Shown here one piece after another: positions 1-12,371 of a DNA stretch of 64,000 bases (positions within the stretch are counted from its first letter, which is position 1; each line of letters begins with the position of its first letter). Position numbers and translations under genes: made by a program. The stretch spans positions 62,001-126,000 of the forward strand of contig VCJN01002669.1 in NCBI GenBank assembly GCA_006384855.1, read 5' to 3'. This DNA is from Tetraselmis striata. Lineage: Eukaryota; Chlorophyta; Chlorodendrophyceae; Chlorodendrales; Chlorodendraceae. The notes beneath the pieces are model-generated. The model was given only the letters and a program-made list of their open reading frames with translations, was not told the origin of the DNA and did no database searches.

Positions 1-1498
1 GCGGAGTCGCGCCAGCCTACAAGGCTTTCCCCATCGGCACACTTCACGTATCTGAAACCCACAGTCACAAAGTCTGTGTAGCTGTGTTGCCACGAGGAGA
101 CCTCTGCGCCGCCACAATGAAGTGGACCTATCGACGGTCGTGAGATGAGAATACATACCGGCGCTGTACTGGCAACAAACGAACCCATATGGGCTTTGGG
201 GAGTGAGACGGTATTTCTTCATGGGGTGGGTCGAGCGGTGGGGATTCCGGCACGTCGCCACCTGGGGGATCCTCGCTTTCGACCTACCGTGACCGTCGCG
301 CTGCCCCCCCCCCCCCCCCCCCCCGGCGCCGGATGACCAGCCGGAGCGGAGCGAGCCGTATGGTTCCTCCACAACATCTTCTGCACACCGCCACTCACCC
401 ATACAGGCTCCTTCTTATAGGCCCTTTGTCGCTTGGCGCCGGGCCAATACATTGCTACCGACGGCAGGCAAGGGAGCAAGGGCGGGGGTGGCCCCACTAC
501 TGGTGGTGTGATTCCGCGAGCTATTTGAATTTGTAATTTTAATTCTTTGCTCTTGTATTAATTTGAATAATATTTAATAACAATCACTTTTGTTGCTCCG
601 CGGGCCGCGACTGGGTTTCTCGGCAAGCATCTGTAGGGGTATCGGATACATTATTCAGAAATCGCTACATGGCGGTTCCGCGCGCCGGTTTCATCGTAGT
701 CGTCCGGTTTCGCAGAATTCTCGTCATTTTGCAATATTCTATTGCAGCGTCGATCATATATAGTCGCTATGCTTGAAAATTAAAATCCCGCTTCATACTC
801 GTATTCATACTCGTTGTGACAATAATCCGAAATATACTACGGGTACCCGACGACGAGTACTCAATCTCTACCTGTAATAATATTTGCTGCACTGTAATAT
901 AATTACGACCGGTCAGCTCCAGTCCTGTCCCGGAGGCGAAAAATAAACAAAACGACCGGTCAGCTGACGCTATACCCCGATGATGCCCGTGTCCCGCTCG
1001 GTGAGCATAGTTCGAACCGACGAAATGATGACCGGGCGAACCAGTGGGCGCGGCGGCACATCATAATTCGGCGGTACTGGGACTCGGTACCCGTACTGGT
1101 ACTCCGTACTCGCACCAGTTAATCCTTGTAATTATCTAATGTAATTATTTAGTTGATCCTTGTGGGATTTGTCGGCCACTCAACTCAGCGGGCCGCCGTG
1201 CCGCGGTGAAATCATCCGCCTCGAGACTGCGCAACTGCGACTGCGCGATGAGCATGCGTGAGCGTTTGATGAGGTGCACGGTTAGCCTGTCACTCGATAC
1301 AAGTGAACCCTGTCGCCGCCAGCTGAGTTGCAGCTCCCTTCAGTCAATTGTCCAAGCGCTGCAGTAGTCTGCCAGTGCGTATGCGCAGCGCCGAACGCGC
1401 TCGCGTAGGCATAGGCATGGCATAGGGCCGTCGGGCTGCGTCACGGGAGGAGGCAGGGATTGCCTCGCAGGAGAATATCTGCCGCGAGATCAGCTGCA
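1..1498. other. upstream spacer, no gene seen
   Basis: I see no protein-like exon here. The stretch holds a C tract at about 301-322 and GTACC-rich, AT-mixed DNA at about 530-1150. The last 250 bases before 1499 would be the promoter and 5' UTR of the GT29 gene, but I recognise no promoter motif. Confidence 0.5.
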
Positions 1499-4470
1499 AT
1501 GAGCACGCTCAAGTTTCTGTTCATGCTCGGGACTGCGCTGCTCATGTACGCGCTGGCACTCCGCCGCATGAACAGTAAGTCCCTTGCTGCTGGAAACTAC
1601 GGCGCACTTCTCCGGAGCCGCATGTAGTTGGTGCATTTGCTGTCGGGCTCTGCTGATGGAACCCGTGTGGCCCTGACATGTTCAGTGAGCTCAGACTCCT
1701 TGCCACACGCTCGAAGCAATCGCGAACACATCCACGATTCGTATCTTGACGGCGTGCTTCACCTGCTCCATCTCGAGGTGCCCTCCGCACCCACGCTGCT
1801 GCCCCCCCTCACTGTCGCTAAACGCCGGAGGGTGCCTTGCAGAAGCCCCCCCCCCCCCCCCCCCCCCCCCCACCAACCCCCACCCCACCCAGCAGACTTC
1901 ACAGTCCTCCCGCAGCCCCCCGCCGTCGCAAAGCATGGTTGCACAACACCGGCAGCGCGGCGACCTGAAGCCAGCTCACTGCGCCCACCCATTGTACGCA
2001 GAACGGTGACGGGGGAGCGCAGACATCAGCGTACTTTCCAGCCCCGGTTGCAGACCCACCGCCCCATCTTCCCGCACGGCTAGACTCCGGTGATGAGGCG
2101 GCCCGCTCACTGCGCCCGGACCGACCGGTGTACCAAGGCAGCGCTGAGCGCATGGGGGCAGCCGATCCCCACCTGGATGCATACCATGCCAAACCTGGAC
2201 TTGCGCAGCAACCGCAGCAGCCGTACAGCCAAGCGAGAGCTTTACCAGTTCCGCGCGCACAATCTCCAGTGGATCACACCCTCCAACACCCCCTCCGCAT
2301 CGCCGCCAACGCTGGCCACGCTCCCGCACGAGCCGGCACTTTCTCATTGCCGCAGGACTCTTCCCGAGCGGGCGCCCCATATCTGTCCCGAGCCAAGCAG
2401 CCGCCGCCTCGCCCATCCCCGCCCCCTTCCCCGCCAAAGTCGCCGCTCGCCCAATCCCTCGCATCCAATGCTCTCCCGGCAGCAAGTTCGCCACGTGATA
2501 GCACAAAGGTCAGTTGTGAGACACTTTACGGTGCCGCTGGCCGTTGTCCGCATGTCCTGATTGGGCTGCAGCCAACTGTGGCAGCTGACCCGTTGCTGGT
2601 TGCCGTGCCTCCCAGGCAAACCCGCCGGCCGGGACATCGTCCTGCGGGCAGTTTGGCGCCTGGAAGCACGGGCGCTGCGTGTGCAACCGCCTTCACGCCG
2701 GTGCGCACTGCGAGCGGCGCGTGGACCTGTCGCGCTTCAAGGTGCTGCAGAAGATACAGAGCGACTTCAAGGGCGCGATCACCATGAGCAAGCGTGGGCT
2801 CGCGGGGAAGCGCGTGCTGCGGGTGTTCCTGCCAGGTGCGCGGGGGGGGGGGGGGGGGGGGGGGGGGGGGAACTGGAGGGGGAGGGGAGCATGACCTGCT
2901 TGGCCCAATGAGTGAGGAAGTGTCTACTTGCTGACGCAAAGCTGGGTCAGGGTCAGGCTGGCTGTGGAGTTATTCCAGGATAGGAAAACGCGGATGAATT
3001 TTGCCGTATAGGCCAAATTATGGCCAGTAGCCTAATTTACCCGGTGAATATCTTTTCAAGCCAGCAGTCTTCACCACGTAAACTATATTTTTGTGTTACC
3101 TCACACGCGCAACCCCCGAGCAAATCTGAGCTTTGACCTAAGCGCCACGTGCACTAGTCGCTACCTCTACGAGGACTTGAATTTTCCTTGTATCCTGGGC
3201 TGGCACAACTATATTCTCTGAGTGGTTTGCTTCCGGCGCTCTGCCTAATCAGGGAAGGAGAAGGACCCAGACAAGGGGAACCGCGTCCTGGGTCGGGTCA
3301 CGTCAGGTCTCGTCGCGGCAGTTGAGGACGACGACATCTTCCGGCAGAAGATCTTTGACAAGTGTGCCGTCGTTGGGAGCAGCGGCATCCTGCATCATTT
3401 CGACCTGCGAGTGCCCCCCCCTGCCCCCTTCGACCTTCGGATCACCCCCCCCCCCTCCCCCCTCGTCGTCGGCCGGCTGCGCCTCTGGCTCATATCAGCC
3501 TTGCCCAGATGTCTGATACCCTCAGGTCTATTGACTGGTGTCTGTCGATCTGCAGCGGCTCCGAGATCGACAGCCACGACATGGTGCTGCGCTTCAACAG
3601 CGCGCCCACGAAGGGCTTCGAGCGCTTGGTCGGCAGCAAGACAACGCACCGCATCACCAATACCCAGAACTGGGTGTTCCGCGAGTCGGACTCGGAGCAC
3701 ATCATGGTCCACATGCGCTCCGCGTCGTCGGTGACAGCCGTCATCCGGACACACATTGTGCGCCCCTCACACAGTATGTCGTCGGCGCCTGGTGGATTTC
3801 GTGTGCGCACAGCGTGACACACATGCTCGGCCCAAAACGCACGCAGGGCGACAAGAAGGTCAAGCTCGCCCCGTTCGACACCGACTTCGTGCACTACATG
3901 GCCAACAGCCTGCCGTTCATGGCCACGAGCGGCCTGTACGGCATCATCATCGCGCTGCACCACTGCGCGGAGGTGGACCTCTACGGCTTCCAAGTGTCGA
4001 ATCAGCATGGCATGAAATGTAGGTGCCGCTGGCGACATGCACCCGACCCGCACCATCGCGCCCCGCCGCACGCTCTGATTCATGCGCATGCCAAGCCTTG
4101 TGGTGCGCGTTGAGACGGAGACGTTGCCTGCCGCGATGGCGGTGGCCACATCGGCGCAGATCACTACTACAACGTGTGCGATCAGCCGGCCAACGCGGAG
4201 CGCGACGGGGACGAGTGGCACGTGGTGAAGGCCATCGTGCAGTCCGGGCTCGCCCGCTTCCGCGAGCCCTGCATCATCGAGTGCCACGAAAGCAAGGCCG
4301 AGTGCGAGCGCTGCAAGGCGTCGACCCAGCTCAAGCGGGTCACCAGCTACGGCAAGGCGGAGCGCGGCCGGTGCCCGCGGTGCAGCACGCAGTACGGCGG
4401 CTGCCGGCCGCCCCAGCACTGGGCTTTCCGGAGGCGCTGGACGCCGCCCAGGGGGCACAGTCGCAGGTAG
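1499..4470 (+). CDS. GT29 sialyltransferase-like glycosyltransferase, multi-exon
   Basis: Golgi-type glycosyltransferase of family GT29, which moves a sialic or other 2-keto sugar acid from its CMP form to a glycan. Exon 1 (1499-1574) encodes a type II anchor, [20 protein letters not shown], and ends at a GTAAGT donor. An EGF-like cysteine exon lies at about 2640-2836 (C-x(10)-CVC-x(8)-C). Sialylmotif L is split: [11 protein letters not shown] near 3360-3390, then [17 protein letters not shown] from 3555. Sialylmotif S follows (3847-4018: [23 protein letters not shown] region). The final exon (4160-4470) completes motif III as YHYYN and ends at TAG. Exons 3847-4018 and 4160-4470 join in phase. 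The junction inside motif L (about 3410 to 3555) does not close cleanly, and the stem exon(s) between 1575 and 2600 are uncertain (a candidate lies near 2190-2290). A Glu expected in motif VS is not obvious. The family is clear; the donor sugar is unknown, and plant and algal members may use Kdo-like sugars. Confidence 0.85.
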
Positions 4471-6838
4471 CCGGACGCGCCGGGGGCAGATGGCTCTGAA
4501 GGGACCCTAGCCGCCAGCACCGTAGCACCGGCCTCGTACATGAGCGCGCGCTGGCCCGGGTGCAATTCGCGATTGGTCTCAACAAGGACCATCGGCAGCA
4601 GCTGTGCAACCTATGCTGTTGTGTGCTCCGCTGCAGCAGCAGCACCGGCGTCTTAGTCATCTGCATATGCCGGTCGGGGGTCAACCCGCCCGGCCGAACC
4701 CCGTACTCCATTTGTTTTGGAAGGGGGGGGAGGGGGGGGGACAAATCCAAATTGGAAATCGATTGCCATCATAGCGGCGATAGTCATCGAGATTCGCAGA
4801 GCGTAGGTGGCCAAAAGAATCAAACGCCCATGCTTGGCCGTGTTTTGTCACCCTTCTGCCGTTTCCCCCATTTGCATTCTATTCTGGCACAATTCTACTC
4901 TCTTCTTGTTATTGCTGAGGCTCCGTCGTAGTTGACTGTCTGGACGCAGTAGTAAGAATTTCCTTCATGTCCTTCGTGTCTGCACCTGATTACACAGCGT
5001 TCGTGTTCCAGTATTTATTTGCACGCGTTTAGTTTTACCGCAGAAGAATTACTTGACGCAAAAAACTAAACCGCATCTTATCATCGCCATCAGTCTGTTA
5101 AACGTCTGATGGCAACGAACGTTAACATCAGAACGTTCGAAGATGCATTGGTCTGCATTCACGTGCATTGGCCTGCATTCCTGGATCGCTATCTAATTTC
5201 TAACACTGCACATATACTTTTTTCCTGAATAAACAGACAATACTAACTCAAATAATGTCATTAGTACTATCTGAAATCGATCCCAGAGAATACGACTGAG
5301 ATGTATGTCAGTTTTCTTTTGAAATGAATCCAAGTTATCAACGCATTTTCCATTTCTATTCTGTTCCTTTTCCAACTGCCGATCTTCCATCTCAATAGAC
5401 TGTATAGTCGGAGCCCACACCCTGTTTCTGCAATGACATGGCGGATACTCATATTCCCAGCAAGCAAATGCCATGTTGCTAGCGCCATGCTAACCATGTA
5501 TATATAGTACATAGGCAGTTCCTACAAAGGCACCACCACCCTTTGACCCGACAAATCCGGACCCCAGACTACCACCCATCTCCCGCCTCCCCCCCACATA
5601 TGCACATCCCACCCCCCCAGACCCCCCGGCCCCCCAGACCCTCACAACCTTCAACCTCAGAGGCTCAAAGTTCACCCTCCATGACGTGCAACACATGCCT
5701 ACACACAGACTGCCCGGACATAATGATACTCACACAAACAAAACGTCCAAACCCCGGCTACGTAATGTCTACAATGTCGGGAAACACTCGACTCATAATG
5801 GGGCAGTGAGATACATTTGGTACCCGGATTGGCAAGCCCTACAAAAGCATTCCCAGTAAAGCGGGGGGGGCTACAGCATTCCCACAGGCGCATCCAGAAT
5901 TATCTTTGCGATGCAGTTGCAAATTGAGCGACCAGACTTGCGAAGTGGCACATACAGGTGCCGGCCGGCGATTGGGTGCCATCGCACCTATGAGATCCTG
6001 CTCTTCTAAGCATCAAGTTTGGCTTGCGTGCAGAAGAAAAAAAAAAACTAAGCACATTCGCTGTAGAAGATTCCGCTACATTCTCGTCGAGATGTGATTT
6101 CTGGCAGCGCAGGATGGCCCTTATTCGCATTGTTGTCCTTTATAACCGCGTCAGCACCCGTAGATCCCCGGCAACCGCAATCATTGAAATGGCATCCCCA
6201 GCGCACAGCACCGCTGGCCTCGAGGGTCTGCCAGATACAAGGCAGCCAGCGGTGCGTGCTTTGGTGAATGAAACGCAACAAGTGACGGACATTCCCTTGC
6301 AGGACGTGATGAACACACTGCCAGAGGGGGGAGAGGGAGCCAGGGGAGAGAAGCCCGCTCTGCTTACAAAAGGATAAAATTTAGGTTAAGGTTAGACGAC
6401 TGCAACAATCGAGGCGACATCTGCCTGAAAAGGGCAACGCTTGCCACACGGCAGCTTGACATCATATATACACTCATAACCTCAGGCACACATCGTCCAC
6501 GCGCTCGTAGCATACATAGACATCGCAATTGTCACACGTCTCTACAGCGGATCCACATCGAATGTTCCTACAGGCACGCGCGTGCAACCGCAATCCGGGA
6601 CTTTCAGTCCAGGTGCGTGTGGGCAGGTGCTTCGGCACCCATATCGCCTGCAGACAGCTCAGATAGGGGGCGAGGGTCACGGCGCGTGCGTGATGGAGGT
6701 GGCGATGCATCATTACATGGCACAGCGACTAGCACGGTGCATGCATCCTGGGGACCTAGAGCCCCGGCTCTGACGAGCACACTGCCAAAACGCGCACGCT
6801 GGTACCCAGGAGCCACCAAGCCACAGCCAGGCCCGGAT
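4471..6838. other. intergenic, no convincing gene
   Basis: Only short, low-complexity reading frames occur. The region holds a G-rich tract (about 4723-4740), AT-rich DNA at 4900-5500 and a C-rich stretch at 5570-5650. A 117-codon frame at 6024-6377 (+) matches nothing I know and I do not call it. Confidence 0.5.
6713..6717 (-). promoter_or_regulatory. TGTAA poly(A)-signal-like word for eS24
   Basis: TGTAA is the green-algal polyadenylation signal. It lies here on the minus strand about 120 nt beyond the eS24 stop. A five-base word is weak evidence alone; position and orientation are the support. Confidence 0.4.
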
Positions 6839-8276
6839 TTACTTCTTGAGGACTGCGCAAACAACGGGGGGGGGGGCAATGCGTACAGGGGGAGTGAGTG
6901 AGGGGCGCAAACACAGGCACCCATAAGCAAACCGGTGGAAGGGCGCCTGGCCTGCACGCAAGGCGCGCTGGGGTGCGCGCCAGGTACAGCAACGAGCAGC
7001 GCGGAAAGAGCGTGCGGCCACTCACCGGCCGCCTTCTTCTTGCCGCGGCACTTGATGGCGCGGTTCTTCCTCTCCTTGATCTGCTTACGAGAGGTCTGGA
7101 CGGCTTCCTTCAGCCCGGCCTGCACGAGGATCACCACAGGCAAAAGTGCGTCAGTCCAGTGGCCCTCCTCGATTTCCTCACAGGGTAGGGGGGGGGAAGG
7201 GGGGGGGGGGGGGGGGCATCCCTCGCCATCGGCCACCCCATACCACACCCCCCACGGAATACCGCCATGAGTGGGAAGCGGGACAAACATTCGCAGGCAT
7301 GCAAGCAGGCAGCCGCGCCGCCGCACCTTGATCAGGCGGTGCTTGGGCTCGAACTTCTTCGCCGCGTCCACGCTGTCGTAGATGAGGCCGAACCCGGTGG
7401 ACTTGCCGCCGCCGAACTGCGTGCGCAGGCCAAAGACGGCGATCTGGTTGTTGTCGCGCACGTCGTACATCTTCGACAGCTTCTCCTTCAGCTCCGCCTG
7501 CGCGGCCAGGACAGAGGGACGGCTCAGGCGACGCTGCCACTGCAAATCTCGCTGCTTCTCGGGACACTTTTTCAGCCGCAGCGCCGCATGCGGTCACATC
7601 GGGCCGCACCTTGGAGCAGTTGGCGCGGCCGGGGTGCAGCACATCGACAACCTGAGGGGGAAGGCAGGCATCCTTTCAGTATCTCGCAGTTCATCTGAGC
7701 GCCCCCCTGGCCCCCTTCCTCCCTCCCCATCCCGTGCATGGCCTAGCCGCCATCGCCACGCGGCCCCGCAGGATATCATAATTCTCCCTCAGAAACAAAT
7801 ATGCCTACACACGCGCAAGCGGATTGTCTGTGTGGATGTGTCTGACTGTTGACGTGTGTGCGTGTGTGTGTGTGTCTGTGTGTGCAGCGGGAGGGGTCTG
7901 CTCCGAGCCTGTCCTCGAACAGCCCTGCCACAGAGGAAGCGATGCCAGCCACCCGAGGACGCTGCCACAGCACCAGCGCTGCTGTGGTGTGGTGTACCCC
8001 CCGCCCGCCCTCTCGCCCCCCCCCCCCCCCCCGCGCCGCCCCGGGGATCCCCTGCATTCTGAATGCGCAGAAATAGTCACCGCTAGCATAACTCGCTGTG
8101 TTGTTACTCGGTGGCCAGGAGGCCGCCCCATTCGGCAGGGCGATCTCCTTCGCACCGGCGGGACCGCAGCGGGGCCGGGCGCGGGGCGGGGAAAGGGGGC
8201 GCACAAACTGCCGGCGGCTGAGCAGCCTGTTCGTCATGAACTTCCGCGTGCGCACGGTGACCGTCTTCTCACTCAT
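6839..8276 (-). CDS. RPS24: 40S ribosomal protein eS24 (RPS24)
   Basis: Component of the small cytosolic ribosomal subunit, involved in pre-rRNA maturation. Five exons on the minus strand: 8276-8205, 7651-7610, 7497-7327, 7119-7026 and 6852-6839. All join in phase, giving 393 nt and a 130-residue protein, the usual eS24 length. Conserved blocks in order are [50 protein letters not shown], and [11 protein letters not shown] followed by a basic KCRGKKK tail. The last exon is only 14 nt (encoding VLKK and the stop). The ATG at 8276 gives [10 protein letters not shown], matching the family start. Upstream (8290-8450) is very GC-rich, as expected of a housekeeping promoter. Introns carry C tracts on the sense strand (about 6868 and 7190-7217). 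Confidence 0.95.
7857..7886. repeat. (GT)n microsatellite
   Basis: A short GT-rich tract lies inside the first intron of the eS24 gene. Confidence 0.8.
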
Positions 8277-10260
8277 GGTTGCGAGCGAGGTAAGGTGCAG
8301 GCACAGGGCAGGGAGTGTGGTGGCGGCCGGTTGGCGGAGAGGGAGAAGGGTGGGGGATGCGGCTGCCCTGAAGTACTCCCCCGCCGCCGCCGCCACTGCC
8401 GGGCGCCGCCGCGCCGCCGCCGCGCTGCCGCGCACGCGCGGGCGCGCGAGGAGGCAGGATTTCTACGAGCATTCCCACCGAAATACTATTGCAGGTACTG
8501 GGTCGTGGCGAATGGAAAGTAATCATTACGCATATATCACGCGAATGGCATTCCGGTACTCGCGTCGTATTCTACTTGATGCATTCACATTTTTTTTAAA
8601 GTACCTGTACTTATATCATATTTACATGGGCTAGCTGCAATAAAAGGCGATCGGGAAATCACCCGAAAAGGCACAGGGAAACTCCTAGCGTCTACGGCAA
8701 CTGCATTTATTAATTGAAAGACTACCACCCTCGCGCGTGCTATCCATGATACCCTGCCTGGGTATTCTACAGGTACTACCACATGGTAAAATAGATACTA
8801 CGGGTACGGAAATCATAAGTAGTGCAGCATGATACTGATGATGGTACTATACGGGTACCGACACAAGTACTGTAGTCATCTCGACACTCGTCGTATTATA
8901 TTACCCGCCGTAATAGCCCGTAGCGATACTTGGACCATCCCGTATTGTTTATTAGGTATTAGTATGTTCGGGACCAACATTCATGTTTGCACGATAGGCA
9001 GACGACGCACGGTATGGATTGAGTAGGATTGCGATATCATCACGGATCTCATGGGTTACGGGTGCTCGAATTCACGGGAGTGACTACTGCATGCTTATGG
9101 CGACGGGTACTCTGCGCCTGAGATGATGATATACCATGAAATGATTGCGGATGCCGCCTCTGTAGAACTTCAAGATGATAAAACGTCTGATCCTCCAATA
9201 GCTGCTGTATGTTTATCTCAGAAGCAGTGCTCTTCCCGTACATGGAGTGCCCGCTATCCAGCATATTAATGTAGCGGGGATACGACGTTGACAAAGTAAT
9301 CAGGTGTTCGTTGTGATTGTGCCCCCGTCCACCTTACAATTGAATGTCAGAAATGTATGTTTGCATGCCCATGAATAAAAGACAGCGTTAGCGTTTGCAT
9401 ACCCAAGTAAAAAGAACAAGGCTGACGTTGTTCTGTCGCATTCAGTGGAGGGTTGCGGGTACACATATGCTGTGCGTACATGACACATGCGTATGGGCAT
9501 GTGCATAGGCCTGCATTCACGCGTCCGCTGGGCATGCTTGCTCTGCAGTCAAAGAGGAGCGCCAACTATTCATGTTGGTAGAATCAGACTGGAACACGAA
9601 GATCGTGTTGCGTGCGGGTGGGGGGATTCCCTGTGGAAAGCGAGCCGTAAATGGCGCTATCCGGAGTGTGCCTGCTGACTCAGTGTGCCTGGCTTCTTAT
9701 GTTTACATTCCAAGAAACGGTCTCCAGCTAAGTGGGACAAAGAGTGAGCCTAGAAGCGACACTGAGCGGATACCGATCCATAAGCTGCTGTATCGCGGCA
9801 TGCCTGGGGAGGCGCTTGAAGCGTGTTGCTCCGGAAATATGTTCAGAGAATATTTTGCCGCACAGATAGGCGTGTCTGCGCCACCCAGAGCAACCGGGCA
9901 ACAGATGTACTGGATGGAGGACACAAGACACCAACGTCTCACACGACCACAAGCCTATTCGCCCAATAGCTGGGAACACTGCCAGGATGCCACGCACTCG
10001 CTCTCTTCCTGCAGAGACTACCAAGCATCTGGGCACGCTGCCTAGTCGGCGCCACGCCAGGCGCAATCGGGGCGAAGGCTCAATGCAGAATAACCATAAC
10101 TGCTGATGTAGTTGCCGGCGGGATACGTTCTGGGGCGAGACCGGGTCCAGAAGCCCTCGCGCAGGTCTGGTCGTTACAGTTTCTAAAATCCATAGAGGGG
10201 CTGTTGCTGTGCGGCCTCGAGCTTGGCAGAATGCGCAGGACGCTGGTGTAAACCACACTT
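8277..10260. other. intergenic, only an unrecognised 157-codon frame
   Basis: This divergent-side spacer of eS24 is AT-mixed and rich in GTAC words. A frame at 9572-10045 (+) would give 157 residues (starting MLVESDWNTKIVLRAGG), but it has no motif, membrane segment or codon bias I can support. I leave it as unassigned. Confidence 0.4.
10174..10178 (-). promoter_or_regulatory. TGTAA poly(A)-signal-like word for CK2 beta
   Basis: Minus-strand TGTAA about 85 nt past the CK2 beta stop codon, a typical distance for a green-algal poly(A) signal. Confidence 0.4.
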
Positions 10261-11190
10261 CTATCGTACAGGTCGATCTTGGTTTGCCGCCTGAGACGTG
10301 CCAGCGCCAGCTTGGCGTTCCTGCTTAATGGCAGCTTCAGCGTCGCCTTGGTTATCAGCATCGCCGATGGCCGCCTGTTCCGTCCTTGCTGGTTGTTGCA
10401 GCTGCCGCGTGGCATCGTGGAGCTTGAAGCCAAACACCCTTGGCGTGTACTGCACAGATGGCTTCGGGGGTCGGAGGACCGGGTAAGTCATGAGGAGCAG
10501 GTGAGGAAATGTGGTCCCGAAGTAGGCGCCGTCGATGTTGCTGTGGTACTTGGAGCGCGGGTGATACACGTCCTCGCACTTGGGGCAGTAAATCTTCACT
10601 GAGCTGTTGCGCGGCACGTCAGCAAACCCTACCGGCAGACAGGGCTGCCCGTTGCAAAAGGCTCTTGGGCAGCGACCAAAATCCAGGTTCTTGTACTTCT
10701 CGAACATCGCAGCGAGGCCGCGCGTTGTCAGGATATAGCGGACGTGGATGAGGCCATACAGCAGCTCTGCGGCGCTTTCTATCATCTCGTGCTGCTCCTC
10801 TGTCAATGAGTCATCTGCTGGCACGTCCACATCCAGGATGAGGTCTAGAGCATAGTCATAATACGGGACCTGCGAGCTGAGGCCGCTCAGGTTGAAGTCG
10901 TCTTGCACATAGTCCTCGTCCACCTCGCAGAAAAACTCGTTACCCTTGAGAGAGCAGAACCATGAAATCCAGCTGGAGTCCTCCTCAGTCCCGCTGCCGT
11001 CGCTCTCATCTACCTCGCTATCAGACATCAGATAGTCCGACACCGCCGCTTGGCCGTCCGGGGGATACTTATCGGCGTCCCTGGAACCCTTATCAGTGCC
11101 GCCCGCAGCACTGCCGCTCGCCGCAACGCCCGAAACCCCGCCTGTGTTCGCAGCTGTATCGTAAGCCTGCCCGACGGCGGAAGGTATCAT
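10261..11190 (-). CDS. CKB: casein kinase 2 regulatory (beta) subunit
   Basis: Dimerising regulatory subunit of protein kinase CK2; it assembles the alpha2-beta2 holoenzyme and selects substrates in nucleus and cytosol. A single open frame of 309 residues. An acidic, low-complexity N-terminal extension of about 90 residues precedes the core, which begins [20 protein letters not shown]. The core keeps the acidic loop, the RYILTTRGL destruction-box region, the four zinc cysteines (CPRAFC and CPKC) and [15 protein letters not shown]. After FGFKLH a Q/A-rich tail of about 50 residues replaces the short animal tail. The ATG at 11190 is the first in frame after an upstream stop; an upstream coding exon cannot be excluded (AEEAKRAARG-like sequence near 11,450). 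The gene is intronless over its core although its neighbours are heavily spliced. Confidence 0.93.
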   Translation of the reverse strand: MIPSAVGQAYDTAANTGGVSGVAASGSAAGGTDKGSRDADKYPPDGQAAVSDYLMSDSEVDESDGSGTEEDSSWISWFCSLKGNEFFCEVDEDYVQDDFNLSGLSSQVPYYDYALDLILDVDVPADDSLTEEQHEMIESAAELLYGLIHVRYILTTRGLAAMFEKYKNLDFGRCPRAFCNGQPCLPVGFADVPRNSSVKIYCPKCEDVYHPRSKYHSNIDGAYFGTTFPHLLLMTYPVLRPPKPSVQYTPRVFGFKLHDATRQLQQPARTEQAAIGDADNQGDAEAAIKQERQAGAGTSQAANQDRPVR

Positions 11191-12371
11191 ACGGGTGGCT
11201 GTGCGGTGCCACCCAGTTCACCGGCCACCCCAGGTAGCCAGTCGCGCCCCAGGGCGAAGCAGGTGCGGCGCGAAAACCCACACGGGGGGACGTGTGTCAG
11301 CGATCCTCAAGGGGAGAGTAGGGTCCAGGTGCAGGGTGGGCAGCGGGCGGGGTATTGGTGACGCAGGGCAGGTGAAGGGCCTCCACATCCTGGAGGACGC
11401 CTGCCGCCGTGATGTCGCCGCCGCGCAGCCCGCGCGCCGCGCGCTTCGCCTCCTCGGCGTTTATTACTGGGCGCGCAACATTTCGCGGCGCGGCTACGAC
11501 AACGGCAGCGCACGTACGAGGGCGGCTGGCTGTGGCGGTAACCTACCTCAGGTCCTCAGTACCCTGCTTCCAGTAGTATTCTACGACAGGAAGGCGGTAG
11601 TATACCCAATTAGTCGCAGTTCGTTGTTAATATTGCCGCTACGACGGCAATAAATATGACGGCAGGCCAGTCCTGCCAATCGGATGTTATCGGCTTCACC
11701 GACCGGCTTTTATCACAATCTGCGGATGACCGGGAATCCATACAAGGAATAACGTAGTCGCTACTAAGGATTTACTCGTTCGCGATTCCTCTCAGTCTGT
11801 CTGTCGCTTCTCCTCATCTGGCTGCTTGCACATGTAAATTGATCACATGCCCATCCTAGGTTTCATCCGCACTCTCGTACCTAGAAGTACCCTGTATATA
11901 TGTATGTTCTATGTCGATATATGAATAAGTGACATGGATAGAACTAGCTGCAGGCCTGTAGCTCCGTGGTACGCCGAATATAAGGATGAAGGAACAGCGA
12001 CTGGTCTAAATAAATAACGATCGGTAGCTATCACGTCGCTACAGAGTCGCCAGCGCAATCAGCGCAATCGAGCGGCGTAAGTCAGCGCAATCGTCTGATG
12101 ACGATGACAACGATGACCTCTGTTTCGTCTGCTGCTGACGACGAATGCACGCTCGGAAGGGGGCGGGGATGGCTGGCGATGCCACAAGACGATGGGCTGC
12201 CCCGATAGTCGTGTGAGGAGCAGGCGGCCCAGGCAACCGTGGGGCGGCACCACCAACAGAATACTCTGTACCAATCAGGCTCACTTTCAGCTCTCAATTT
12301 ATTGAGGGATGTCTTGAACGTGTTCGGCGCTGTCCCGGATTCCACAGTAGGTACTCGGCAGGAGGCTGACA
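11191..12371. other. intergenic between CK2 beta and the sialidase
   Basis: This divergent promoter interval is GC-rich next to CK2 beta and AT-rich at 11,560-12,050. I see no convincing gene. A minus-strand frame near 11,310-11,510 may be 5' UTR or an upstream exon of CK2 beta. Confidence 0.45.

Noticed and set aside
3490-4458. Minus-strand frame of 322 codons opposite the GT29 gene
   Set aside because: It is the shadow of the GC-rich GT29 exons, whose plus-strand reading carries the sialylmotifs.
6604-7545. Minus-strand frame of 313 codons read as one protein
   Set aside because: It is eS24 exons fused with read-through introns; only the exon parts match the family.
9572-10045. 157-codon plus-strand ORF
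   Set aside because: No motif, no conserved neighbour and no splicing evidence; such lengths arise by chance in this composition.
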